Source of the DNA: Clostridia bacterium | GTDB lineage: Bacteria; Bacillota_A; Clostridia; UMGS1810 | DNA length: 15,018 nt | Assembly (NCBI GenBank): GCA_017437345.1 | Contig: JAFSBJ010000258.1 | Location: 1-15,018 of the forward strand | Direction of reading: 5' to 3' | Shown here: positions 7,884-13,100 of the stretch, piece by piece | Layout of the letters: every line of letters starts with the position of its first letter | How positions within the stretch are numbered: position 1 is the stretch's first letter | Notes under the pieces: model-generated | Told to the model about the DNA's origin: nothing | Databases searched by the model: none | What the model saw: only the letters and a program-made list of their open reading frames with translations | Made by a program: the position numbers and the translations under genes

Positions 7884-8604
7884 CAGTGTTGTTCACCTCA
7901 TATTTTTTAAATTCAGGTAAATTCTTAATTGCCGAAAAAATGCTTTTCCGTGCATCTTTGTTATCCCGACATATTGTTTTTAAAAGCTGTTTTGTATAAT
8001 CTCTCTTTGTGTTTCCGTCAGCAGGACATAGCTTTTTCATAACAGGAAGATTATTATCTTTTGCACATTTTTTAATTAAATATTCATCGGCAAATATAAG
8101 TGGTCTTATAATAGTTATTTTGCAATCATCATAATATGTCATAGGCTCAAAACACATTGCCTTCCCATTGTATATGGTATTCATAACAAATGTTTCAATA
8201 GCATCATTTTTGTTGTGTCCAAGGCAAAGCTTGTTGCAGCCTATGTTCTTTGCTAAATTGCATAGTGCCGCCCGTCTCATTTTAGAGCAAAGACCGCATG
8301 GCGATTTGGGCTTCATATTGTCAAAGACAATTTCCTTTATCTGTGTTTTTTCAATATGGTATTCAATGCCTAAAGTTTTGCATAAGTCCGATATATCTGA
8401 AAAATCGGTTTTTTCAAAACCTGTATCAATGCTTATTGCTTTTATTTCAAATTTTTTGGGGTAAAAGCTTTTTAGCATGTTCATTGATGTTAGTAAAACA
8501 AGACTGTCTTTTCCACCGGAAACGCCAACTGCAATAACATCGCCATTGTTTATCATATCATAATTCTGAATAGCCTGTCTTAAAAGACTTAGTATTTTTT
8601 TCAT
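7867..8604 (-). CDS. ttcA: TtcA-family tRNA 2-thiolation enzyme
   Basis: ATP-dependent, iron-sulfur-dependent sulfur transfer to cytidine 32 of tRNA is the known TtcA role. The 245-residue protein has the PP-loop SGGKDS at 29-34 that adenylates the target base, CGLC at 103-106, GHNKNDAIET at 129-138, and Cys193 in KLCP. Cys103, Cys106 and Cys193 fit the three cluster ligands of TtcA. A related TtuA-like or other PP-loop thiolase is possible because Clostridia carry several such paralogs. GGAGGA (8608-8613) lies 3 nt from the ATG, unusually close but convincing. No clear promoter lies between the tRNA-Gly terminator and this start. It forms a two-gene unit with tadA, both acting on the anticodon loop. 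Confidence 0.85.
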   Translation of the reverse strand: MKKILSLLRQAIQNYDMINNGDVIAVGVSGGKDSLVLLTSMNMLKSFYPKKFEIKAISIDTGFEKTDFSDISDLCKTLGIEYHIEKTQIKEIVFDNMKPKSPCGLCSKMRRAALCNLAKNIGCNKLCLGHNKNDAIETFVMNTIYNGKAMCFEPMTYYDDCKITIIRPLIFADEYLIKKCAKDNNLPVMKKLCPADGNTKRDYTKQLLKTICRDNKDARKSIFSAIKNLPEFKKYEVNNTDENDG

Positions 8605-8648
8605 TTTTCCTCCGTGGGGTCTTTCTCAGAGCTTGCAATCACAGATAT

Positions 8649-8682
8649 AAAAAAATACACACTTTACAAAGTGTGTATTTTT
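8649..8682 (-). terminator. Terminator after tRNA-Gly
   Basis: A near-perfect palindrome: the stem 8656-8664 with 8669-8677 is extended by A/T pairs on both flanks. On the minus strand it ends in seven T. It starts within a few bases of the tRNA-Gly 3' end and would stop that transcript before ttcA. The symmetrical flanks would also allow termination in the other direction. Confidence 0.85.
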
Positions 8683-8684
8683 AA

Positions 8685-8756
8685 AGCGGAAGACGAGATT
8701 CGAACTCGCGACGTTCACCTTGGCAAGGTGACGCTCTACCACTGAGCCACTCCCGC
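8685..8756 (-). tRNA. tRNA-Gly (anticodon GCC)
   Basis: A complete cloverleaf on the minus strand. The 7-bp acceptor GCGGGAG/CTTCCGC has one G-U pair; the D arm is GCTC/GAGC; the anticodon stem TCACC/GGTGA encloses TTGCCAA with anticodon GCC (genomic 8722-8724); the T arm carries TTCGAAT. The discriminator is U, usual for glycine tRNA. CCA is not encoded and must be added. Confidence 0.97.
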
Positions 8757-8776
8757 ATAACATTTACGATATAGTT

Positions 8777-8805
8777 ATTATATCAATAATCACATCATTT
8801 GTCAA
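8777..8805 (-). promoter_or_regulatory. Sigma-A promoter of tRNA-Gly
   Basis: Consensus TTGACA (8800-8805) and TATAAT (8777-8782) on the minus strand, 17 bp apart, about 20 bp upstream of the tRNA 5' end. Both hexamers are perfect, as expected for a highly expressed stable RNA. Confidence 0.9.
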
Positions 8806-8846
8806 GGGCTAAATGCAATTTTAATACCGTTAAAATTCATAAAAAA

Positions 8847-8880
8847 TCAAAATAAAAGCCTCCCGTTTTGGAAGGCTTTT
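8847..8880 (-). terminator. Terminator of the AGCS symporter gene
   Basis: An 11-bp stem (8854-8864 with 8870-8880, one G-T pair, 5-nt loop) lies 6 nt beyond the symporter stop. On the minus strand it continues into TTTTATTTT, a good intrinsic terminator. Confidence 0.85.
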
Positions 8881-8886
8881 ATAAGA

Positions 8887-10296
8887 TTATTTCTTTGTAT
8901 TCTTTGTAACCATTTTAGAAAGAGCAAAAAGTGCAATTGCGTTTGGTATAACCATAAGATAATTGAAGAAATCTGTCAGCTCCCAAACGAGGTCGTTTTT
9001 AAGGATTGTACCAAGGAATATAAATCCTATAGCAACAACAGAATAGATAACTGTTGCAATTTTTTTGTTTTTAAATAAATACTGAACATTTAATTTACCA
9101 AAGAAGTTCCATCCTATAATTGTTGAAAAAGCAAAGAATAAAAGACAAATCGCAACAAATATATTACCAAAGTTACCCCAGGGAAGAGCGGAAGATACAG
9201 CAGTCTGCATAGCAGTTGTTTTTGCAACTATTGCAGTTTCGCCGCTTGTTGCTGCAATATAAGCTTCTCCCGAAAGTCCTGCAAGTGGGCCGTTTCCTGT
9301 GTAAAGACAAGTGATAACAACAAGAGCTGTCATAGTTAAAACAACAAATGTATCAATAAACACACCAATCATAGCTGCAACACCCTGGTCGTGGGGCTTT
9401 TCAACATTTGCCATAGCGTGAGCGTGTGGGGTAGAACCCATACCTGCCTCATTTGAGAAAAGACCTCTTTTAGCGCCCTGGCTTATTGCGGTTTTAATTG
9501 CATAACCGATTCCACCACCAATAAGAGCATCGGGAGTAAATGCATATTTAAATATCATAGCAATTGTCTGTGGAACATATTTAATTCTGATGCAAAGAAT
9601 AATAAGACTACCAAGAAGGAATATGCCTGCCATAAATGGAACCAATTTTTCTGTTACCGATGCAATTCTCTGAATACCTCCAATGAAAATAAATGTGGCA
9701 ACAATAGCAACTACAACACCCACAGCCCATCCGGGGATACCAAAAGCATTGTTGCATGATTCTGCAATAGAGTTAGACTGAACCATAGAACCCATAAATC
9801 CAAGAGCCAAAATTGCAGCAATAGCGAAGAACACAGCTAAAAATGTTCCAAAGGCATTTGGAAATGCTCTTTTTATGTAATAAACCGGCCCACCATGGAT
9901 TTCACCATCGTCATCCTTAATTCTTGTTTCCTGAGCGAGTACTGCTTCTGCATAAATTGTTGCCATTCCTAAAAATGCAATAATCCACATCCAGAAAATA
10001 GCACCGGGGCCGCCTATGAGTATTGCACCTGATGCACCAACAATGTTTCCTGTTCCAACCTGAGCTGCAATAGCTGTAGCAAGTGCCTGGAAAGAGCTTA
10101 AGCCGGATTCGTTTTTGCCTCCTTTTAATGAAAGGCTGCCAAATACCTTTTTCATTCCTTCGCCAAAGCATCTAACCTGAATGAATTTTGTTTTGAATGA
10201 GTAGAAAAGACCAACGCCAACAAGAAGAATAATTAAAATGTAGTCAGAAAGATATGCGTTTGCTTTTGCCACAAGATTTAGGATTGTTTCCTGCAT
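8887..10296 (-). CDS. AGCS-family alanine/glycine:cation symporter
   Basis: A 469-residue polytopic inner-membrane protein of the alanine or glycine:cation symporter family, which imports alanine or glycine with Na+ or H+. The family signature runs from about residue 70 to 120: ALATAIAAQVGTGNIVGASG, then GGPGAIFWMWIIAFLGM and AEAVLAQ. HGGPVYYIK and SNEAGMGSTPHAHA, also typical, follow. About ten or eleven hydrophobic segments are visible. GGAGG (10304-10308) is 7 nt from the ATG. The leader contains a glycine riboswitch and terminator, which points to glycine as a regulator and probable substrate. A similar riboswitch-symporter pairing is known in streptococci. Its own terminator follows. The alanine versus glycine preference cannot be read from sequence. 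Confidence 0.93.
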   Translation of the reverse strand: MQETILNLVAKANAYLSDYILIILLVGVGLFYSFKTKFIQVRCFGEGMKKVFGSLSLKGGKNESGLSSFQALATAIAAQVGTGNIVGASGAILIGGPGAIFWMWIIAFLGMATIYAEAVLAQETRIKDDDGEIHGGPVYYIKRAFPNAFGTFLAVFFAIAAILALGFMGSMVQSNSIAESCNNAFGIPGWAVGVVVAIVATFIFIGGIQRIASVTEKLVPFMAGIFLLGSLIILCIRIKYVPQTIAMIFKYAFTPDALIGGGIGYAIKTAISQGAKRGLFSNEAGMGSTPHAHAMANVEKPHDQGVAAMIGVFIDTFVVLTMTALVVITCLYTGNGPLAGLSGEAYIAATSGETAIVAKTTAMQTAVSSALPWGNFGNIFVAICLLFFAFSTIIGWNFFGKLNVQYLFKNKKIATVIYSVVAIGFIFLGTILKNDLVWELTDFFNYLMVIPNAIALFALSKMVTKNTKK

Positions 10297-10326
10297 AAAA
10301 TTACCTCCAAAAATTATTTTTGCAAC

Positions 10327-10356
10327 AAAAAAAGCTGCCTTATTAAATAAAGCAAC
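10327..10356 (-). terminator. Riboswitch-controlled terminator in the symporter leader
   Basis: On the minus strand, GTTGCTTTA pairs with TAAGGCAGC across a TTTAA loop, with two G-U pairs, followed by seven U. It lies between the glycine aptamer and the symporter Shine-Dalgarno, so it is the expression platform. A separate perfect 8-bp hairpin (10368-10375 with 10382-10389) sits between aptamer and terminator and may take part in the switch. Which state glycine favours cannot be read directly; OFF is expected for an importer. Confidence 0.85.
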
Positions 10357-10390
10357 TCCAAAGAAAGAATAATGACCTGATTCATTATTT

Positions 10391-10503
10391 AGCCTCTATC
10401 CTTTTGCCTGAGAGATTCGGTTTTAACACCTTGCACCTTCGGCACCCAATTTAATGAGATTCTCCAGAGTCCCCTCCGTCTTCGGTTCAAAAGTTCCTAA
10501 GAC
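10391..10503 (-). promoter_or_regulatory. Glycine riboswitch, single aptamer with 5' hairpin
   Basis: The minus strand carries the conserved gcvT-type core: TCTGGAGA, then GTGCCGAAGGTGCAA (10431-10445) and CTCTCAGGCAAAAGG (from 10414 down to 10400), closing with TAGAG. P1 is CTCT/AGAG (10466-10469 with 10394-10397). Only one full aptamer is present. Upstream, where a tandem riboswitch would have its first aptamer, there is a small hairpin closed by GTCTT/AAGAC (10478-10482 with 10499-10503), comparable to the ghost aptamer described for singlet glycine riboswitches. It senses glycine in the nascent leader of the AGCS gene and acts on the terminator downstream. Sequence recognition is strong; the ghost assignment is inference. 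Confidence 0.93.
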
Positions 10504-10533
10504 TTCAATAGGTTTTATTTAATTTATGGATAA

Positions 10534-10562
10534 ATTCTACCATGGGTTGAATCAAATTTCAA
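10534..10562 (-). promoter_or_regulatory. Sigma-A promoter of the riboswitch-symporter transcript
   Basis: TTGAAA (10557-10562) and TAGAAT (10534-10539) on the minus strand, spacer 17 bp. The predicted transcript starts near 10527, so the whole riboswitch including its 5' hairpin is transcribed. Confidence 0.75.
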
Positions 10563-10623
10563 GTATGTATAATAAAATTCAACAATATATAACAAAAAAT
10601 TTATTAAATTGTATATTATGTGC

Positions 10624-10652
10624 TTGCAAGTTATACTAAATTAGGGTATAAT
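10624..10652 (+). promoter_or_regulatory. Sigma-A promoter of the NSS transporter gene
   Basis: TTGCAA (10624-10629) and a perfect TATAAT (10647-10652) with a 17-bp spacer. The short leader of about 20 nt contains only the Shine-Dalgarno, so this gene has no riboswitch. The AT-rich stretch 10563-10623 between the two divergent promoters shows no convincing operator. Confidence 0.8.
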
Positions 10653-10680
10653 ATGTTTATTATTTTTTTGGAGGTAAGTT

Positions 10681-12048
10681 ATGCAAAGAGAAAGATTTTC
10701 ATCACGCCTTGGCTTTTTGCTTATTTCAGCAGGCTGTGCAATAGGTCTTGGCAATGTATGGCGCTTTCCATACATAACAGGTAAATACGGCGGTGCCGCA
10801 TTTGTTTTATTATATCTGCTGTTCCTGCTCTTTATGGGGCTTCCGATAATGGTTATGGAGCTTTCAGTTGGGCGTGCAAGCCAGAAAAGTATTGCAAAAT
10901 CTTTTGATGCTTTGGAAAGTAAGAATTCAAAGTTTTATCTTTTCAAGTACCCCGCAATGGCAGGTAACTATCTTTTAATGATGTTCTATACCTCGGTTGC
11001 AGGCTGGATGCTTATCTATTGCAAAAAGCTTATTTGCGGAGAATTCACAGGAGCAACTCCTGAGTTTGTTTCTGAAACCTTTGGTTCTATGATGGCAGAC
11101 CCCATAGCAATGACTGCGGCTGTTGTAATAATTGTTGTCGGCTGCTTTGCAGTTTGCTCGCTTGGTCTTGAAAAAGGCGTTGAAAGAATCACAAAATGGA
11201 TGATGCTATGTCTTTTTGCAATTATGATAGTGCTTATTGGCAACTCTCTATTAATGGATGGTGCCATGGAAGGTCTCAAGTTCTATCTTTATCCTGATTT
11301 TGGAAAGCTTATGGAAGCAGGTATTTTCAATGCTATATTTGATGCAATGGGGCAGGCATTCTTTACCTTGAGCATCGGTATGGGCTCAATTGCAATTTTC
11401 GGAAGCTATATTGATAAAAAACACTCGCTCTCAGGTGAAGCTGTTCGTATTACTCTTCTTGATACAAGCGTAGCGTTTATGGCAGGCCTTATTATTTTCC
11501 CTGCTTGCTTTACCTATGGCGTTAATCCTGATAATGGGCCAAACCTTATTTTTGTAACCCTACCAAACATATTTGCAGCAATGCCCGGTGGAAGAATATG
11601 GGGCACACTTTTCTTTGTTTTCCTTTTGTTTGCTGCATTATCCACAGTAATTGCTGTGTTTGAAAACATAGTTTCCTTCTGGATAGATTTAAAGGGCTGG
11701 TCAAGAAAGAAGATAGTATTGGTAAATGGAATTCTTCTTTTAATTCTTTCTCTTCCATGTGTGCTTGGATTTAATGTTCTTTCGTTTATCCAGCCTCTTG
11801 GTGCAGGGTCCACAATTATGGATCTTGAAGATTTCATCATAAGCAATAATATTTTGCCCCTTGGCTCTGTCATATATGTTATCTTCTGTTCGTTCCGCTT
11901 TGGCTGGGGATGGGATAAATTCATCGAAGAAGCAAATTCCGGTGACGGTTTAAAATTCCCCAAAAAGCTTCGATTCTATGTGACTTATATCCTTCCTCTT
12001 ATAATTCTATTTGTATTTGTTCAGGGATACATTGCAAAATTCTTTTAA
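10681..12048 (+). CDS. Neurotransmitter:sodium symporter (NSS/SNF) family transporter
   Basis: A 455-residue inner-membrane protein of the LeuT-fold NSS family, which couples amino-acid uptake to Na+. The N-terminal signature SAGCAIGLGNVWRFPYITGK (residues 17-36) forms the unwound TM1 Na+ and substrate site. GGAAFVLLYLLFLLFMGLP and MELSVGR follow, and about eleven hydrophobic segments are visible, the usual bacterial number. Family substrates include leucine, tyrosine, tryptophan and alanine; the specificity here cannot be told. GGAGGT (10670-10675) lies 5 nt before the ATG. It diverges from the glycine-regulated AGCS gene, giving two unrelated Na+-type amino-acid importers back to back. It has its own promoter and a strong terminator, so it is monocistronic. 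Confidence 0.93.
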   Translation: MQRERFSSRLGFLLISAGCAIGLGNVWRFPYITGKYGGAAFVLLYLLFLLFMGLPIMVMELSVGRASQKSIAKSFDALESKNSKFYLFKYPAMAGNYLLMMFYTSVAGWMLIYCKKLICGEFTGATPEFVSETFGSMMADPIAMTAAVVIIVVGCFAVCSLGLEKGVERITKWMMLCLFAIMIVLIGNSLLMDGAMEGLKFYLYPDFGKLMEAGIFNAIFDAMGQAFFTLSIGMGSIAIFGSYIDKKHSLSGEAVRITLLDTSVAFMAGLIIFPACFTYGVNPDNGPNLIFVTLPNIFAAMPGGRIWGTLFFVFLLFAALSTVIAVFENIVSFWIDLKGWSRKKIVLVNGILLLILSLPCVLGFNVLSFIQPLGAGSTIMDLEDFIISNNILPLGSVIYVIFCSFRFGWGWDKFIEEANSGDGLKFPKKLRFYVTYILPLIILFVFVQGYIAKFF

Positions 12049-12086
12049 TTTTTTACAATGTAACTAATAAAAAGAAGAAAATGATG

Positions 12087-12131
12087 AGAAATGGTTACTT
12101 GAACCCTACAAGTAACCATTTCTTTATAATT
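12087..12131 (+). terminator. Terminator of the NSS transporter gene
   Basis: A perfect stem of at least 13 bp (12089-12101 with 12109-12121, extended two pairs outward) with a 7-nt loop, followed by TTTATAATTTT. It starts about 40 nt after the NSS stop and insulates it from tRNA-Ser. Confidence 0.85.
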
Positions 12132-12146
12132 TTAAGAAAAAAACAC

Positions 12147-12175
12147 TTGACATATCTTGTTTTGATTGATATAAT
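12147..12175 (+). promoter_or_regulatory. Sigma-A promoter of tRNA-Ser
   Basis: Perfect TTGACA (12147-12152) and TATAAT (12170-12175), 17-bp spacer, 13 bp upstream of the mature tRNA 5' end. Same architecture as the tRNA-Gly promoter. Confidence 0.9.
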
Positions 12176-12188
12176 AATAAAGTCGCTC

Positions 12189-12277
12189 GGAGAGGTGGCT
12201 GAGCTGGTTGAAGGCGCAGCATTGGAAATGCTGTAAACGGTAATCCCGTTTCGAGGGTTCGAATCCCTTCCTCTCCT
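12189..12277 (+). tRNA. tRNA-Ser (anticodon GGA)
   Basis: A complete class II tRNA. The acceptor is GGAGAGG/CCTCTCC (12189-12195 with 12270-12276). The anticodon stem CAGCA/TGCTG encloses TTGGAAA, with GGA at 12224-12226. The long variable arm AAACGG/CCGTTT is typical of serine, and the T arm carries TTCGAAT. CCA is not encoded. The discriminator at 12277 reads U, whereas bacterial serine tRNAs usually have G73. Unlike tRNA-Gly, no terminator follows immediately; the first plus-strand one ends near 12401. Confidence 0.96.
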
Positions 12278-12368
12278 TAAAAAAATAACACTCACATTAG
12301 GTGGGTAGTGATAAGGAAGTATTGAAAATATCACTACTTACCGACAAGCAGGGTGTAAAAGAGAGTTA

Positions 12369-12401
12369 AGCATATCACATTTATAGTGTGATGTGCTTTT
12401 T
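12369..12401 (+). terminator. Plus-strand terminator downstream of tRNA-Ser
   Basis: An 11-bp stem (12369-12379 with 12387-12397, one G-T pair) and 7-nt loop followed by TTTTT. It lies about 90 nt beyond tRNA-Ser and is the first plausible stop for that transcript. Confidence 0.7.
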
Positions 12402-12556
12402 CTCATATAAGGGTAAAATGTCACGCGATAGAGGTTAAAAAATGCCCTGTTTTAGCGGTTTTCAAAGCCTAAAACTTACAAGGCAATGGTTTTATATTCA
12501 AAACCTCAAAAACGGCTTCTATCGTTCCACAAAAATCTAAAAATGAACACTTTTTG

Positions 12557-12597
12557 AAAAAGGGGATTTAAGTCCGTTTTTCGGCTTAAATCCCCTT
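12557..12597 (-). terminator. Second minus-strand terminator behind the restriction operon
   Basis: A 13-bp perfect stem (12560-12572 with 12585-12597) continues, after one bulged base, with CCG/CGG around a 5-nt loop. On the minus strand CCCCTTTTT follows; on the plus strand there is no T-tract. It would catch transcripts reading past the first terminator. Confidence 0.75.
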
Positions 12598-12611
12598 AAC
12601 TGACATAAAGC

Positions 12612-12681
12612 GAAAAAGAACAGGTTTGTCAAGGGCGAGCGCAGCTCGTGCATTTACCCTTGACTTGCCTGTTCCTTTTTT
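12612..12681. terminator. Large bidirectional terminator-like palindrome after vsr
   Basis: Outer arms: AGAACAGG (12617-12624) with CCTGTTC (12668-12674) plus flanking A/T runs, a 3x3 internal loop, then GTCAAGGG (12628-12635) with CCCTTGAC (12657-12664). Nested inside is CGAGC-GCA-GCTCG (12636-12648). TTTTTT ends the plus strand and CTTTTT the minus strand. It begins 5 bp beyond the vsr stop, so on the minus strand it ends the restriction operon. Confidence 0.75.
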
Positions 12682-12685
12682 GCTA

Positions 12686-13096
12686 TTAAAGCAAATAATC
12701 AAATATTTTCCTTAAAAGTTTTTCTCTGTTTGCTTTTTTAAATTCACATTCCCAAATACGCATAACTTTCCAGTTACGTTCTTCAAATATTTCAGTAACT
12801 TCTATATCGTGTTGCATATTTCGTTCTCGTTTTTTTGCCCAATAGTCAGCATTATCAGCCGGACGGGTATTCCTACAGTCGTGTCCGTGCCAAAAACAAC
12901 CGTCAACAAAAACAGCAATCTTCTTTTCAAGAAAAACAAAATCAGGATGTCCCTTTACAGGATATTTTCTTTTCCATCCTTTAATATTATTTTCTTTGAA
13001 TATTTCTATTAGCTTTAACTCGGTGGATTTATTGCCGTTTGAACGCACTTTTTGCATAATATTTGAACGCTTATTTTTATCAAATATATCAGCCAT
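12686..13096 (-). CDS. vsr: Very short patch repair endonuclease (Vsr)
   Basis: Nicks 5' of the T in T:G mismatches formed when 5-methylcytosine deaminates, so that repair restores C. The 136-residue product begins with the characteristic DIFDKNKRSNIMQKVRSNG. It has HPDF with Asp52, the acidic metal-site residue, and FVDGCFWHGHDC (63-74) with His70 in the catalytic position. The four structural zinc ligands fit Cys67, His72, Cys74 and Cys117, the last in WEC. ATG 13096 is preferred over an in-frame TTG at 13117: the upstream endonuclease stop is only 4 nt away, implying coupled translation without its own Shine-Dalgarno. Its neighbours, including a C5-methyltransferase, explain why it is needed. 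Confidence 0.95.
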   Translation of the reverse strand: MADIFDKNKRSNIMQKVRSNGNKSTELKLIEIFKENNIKGWKRKYPVKGHPDFVFLEKKIAVFVDGCFWHGHDCRNTRPADNADYWAKKRERNMQHDIEVTEIFEERNWKVMRIWECEFKKANREKLLRKIFDYLL

Positions 13097-13100
13097 AGTA

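Larger units (their letters stand above)
12278..12685. other. Non-coding, hairpin-rich junction between tRNA-Ser and the restriction operon
   Basis: About 400 bp without a convincing gene. It holds an imperfect 14-bp stem (12300-12313 with 12329-12342, no T-tract), three terminator-like hairpins listed separately, GGTTTT/AAAACC (12488-12493 with 12500-12505), and a long-range CGATAGA/TCTATCG pair (12426-12432 with 12518-12524). On the minus strand one frame reads as protein-like words ending at 12421, but it is broken by TAG at 12469-12471, so at most it is a relic. The position right after a tRNA 3' end and the density of palindromes suggest the edge of an acquired element. No integrase and no repeat of the tRNA end are seen. 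Confidence 0.5.

Noticed and set aside
8817..8837. AATTTTAA/TTAAAATT inverted repeat upstream of tRNA-Gly as an operator
   Set aside because: A pure A/T palindrome in AT-rich DNA upstream of the -35 box; expected by chance.
12095..12334. Minus-strand open frame of 79 codons across tRNA-Ser and the preceding terminator
   Set aside because: It is antisense to a clear tRNA gene, promoter and terminator; the GRDSNPR-like words are a known artefact of translating tRNA genes.
12442..12540. Plus-strand ORF of 32 codons in the junction region
   Set aside because: It has no ribosome binding site and no recognised family, and it lies across several inverted repeats.
12421..12595. Minus-strand relic reading frame in the junction region
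   Set aside because: Protein-like but interrupted by TAG at 12469-12471 and bounded by a stop in the nearby hairpin; too short to call a pseudogene without a search.
12590..12600. CCCCTTAA resembling the end of tRNA-Ser (CTCCTTAA) as a possible att repeat
   Set aside because: Only a few bases match and they belong to a terminator stem; an att site should repeat more of the tRNA 3' end.
12300..12681. Series of palindromes considered as a CRISPR array
   Set aside because: The hairpins differ in sequence and spacing; there is no repeat-spacer periodicity and no cas gene.
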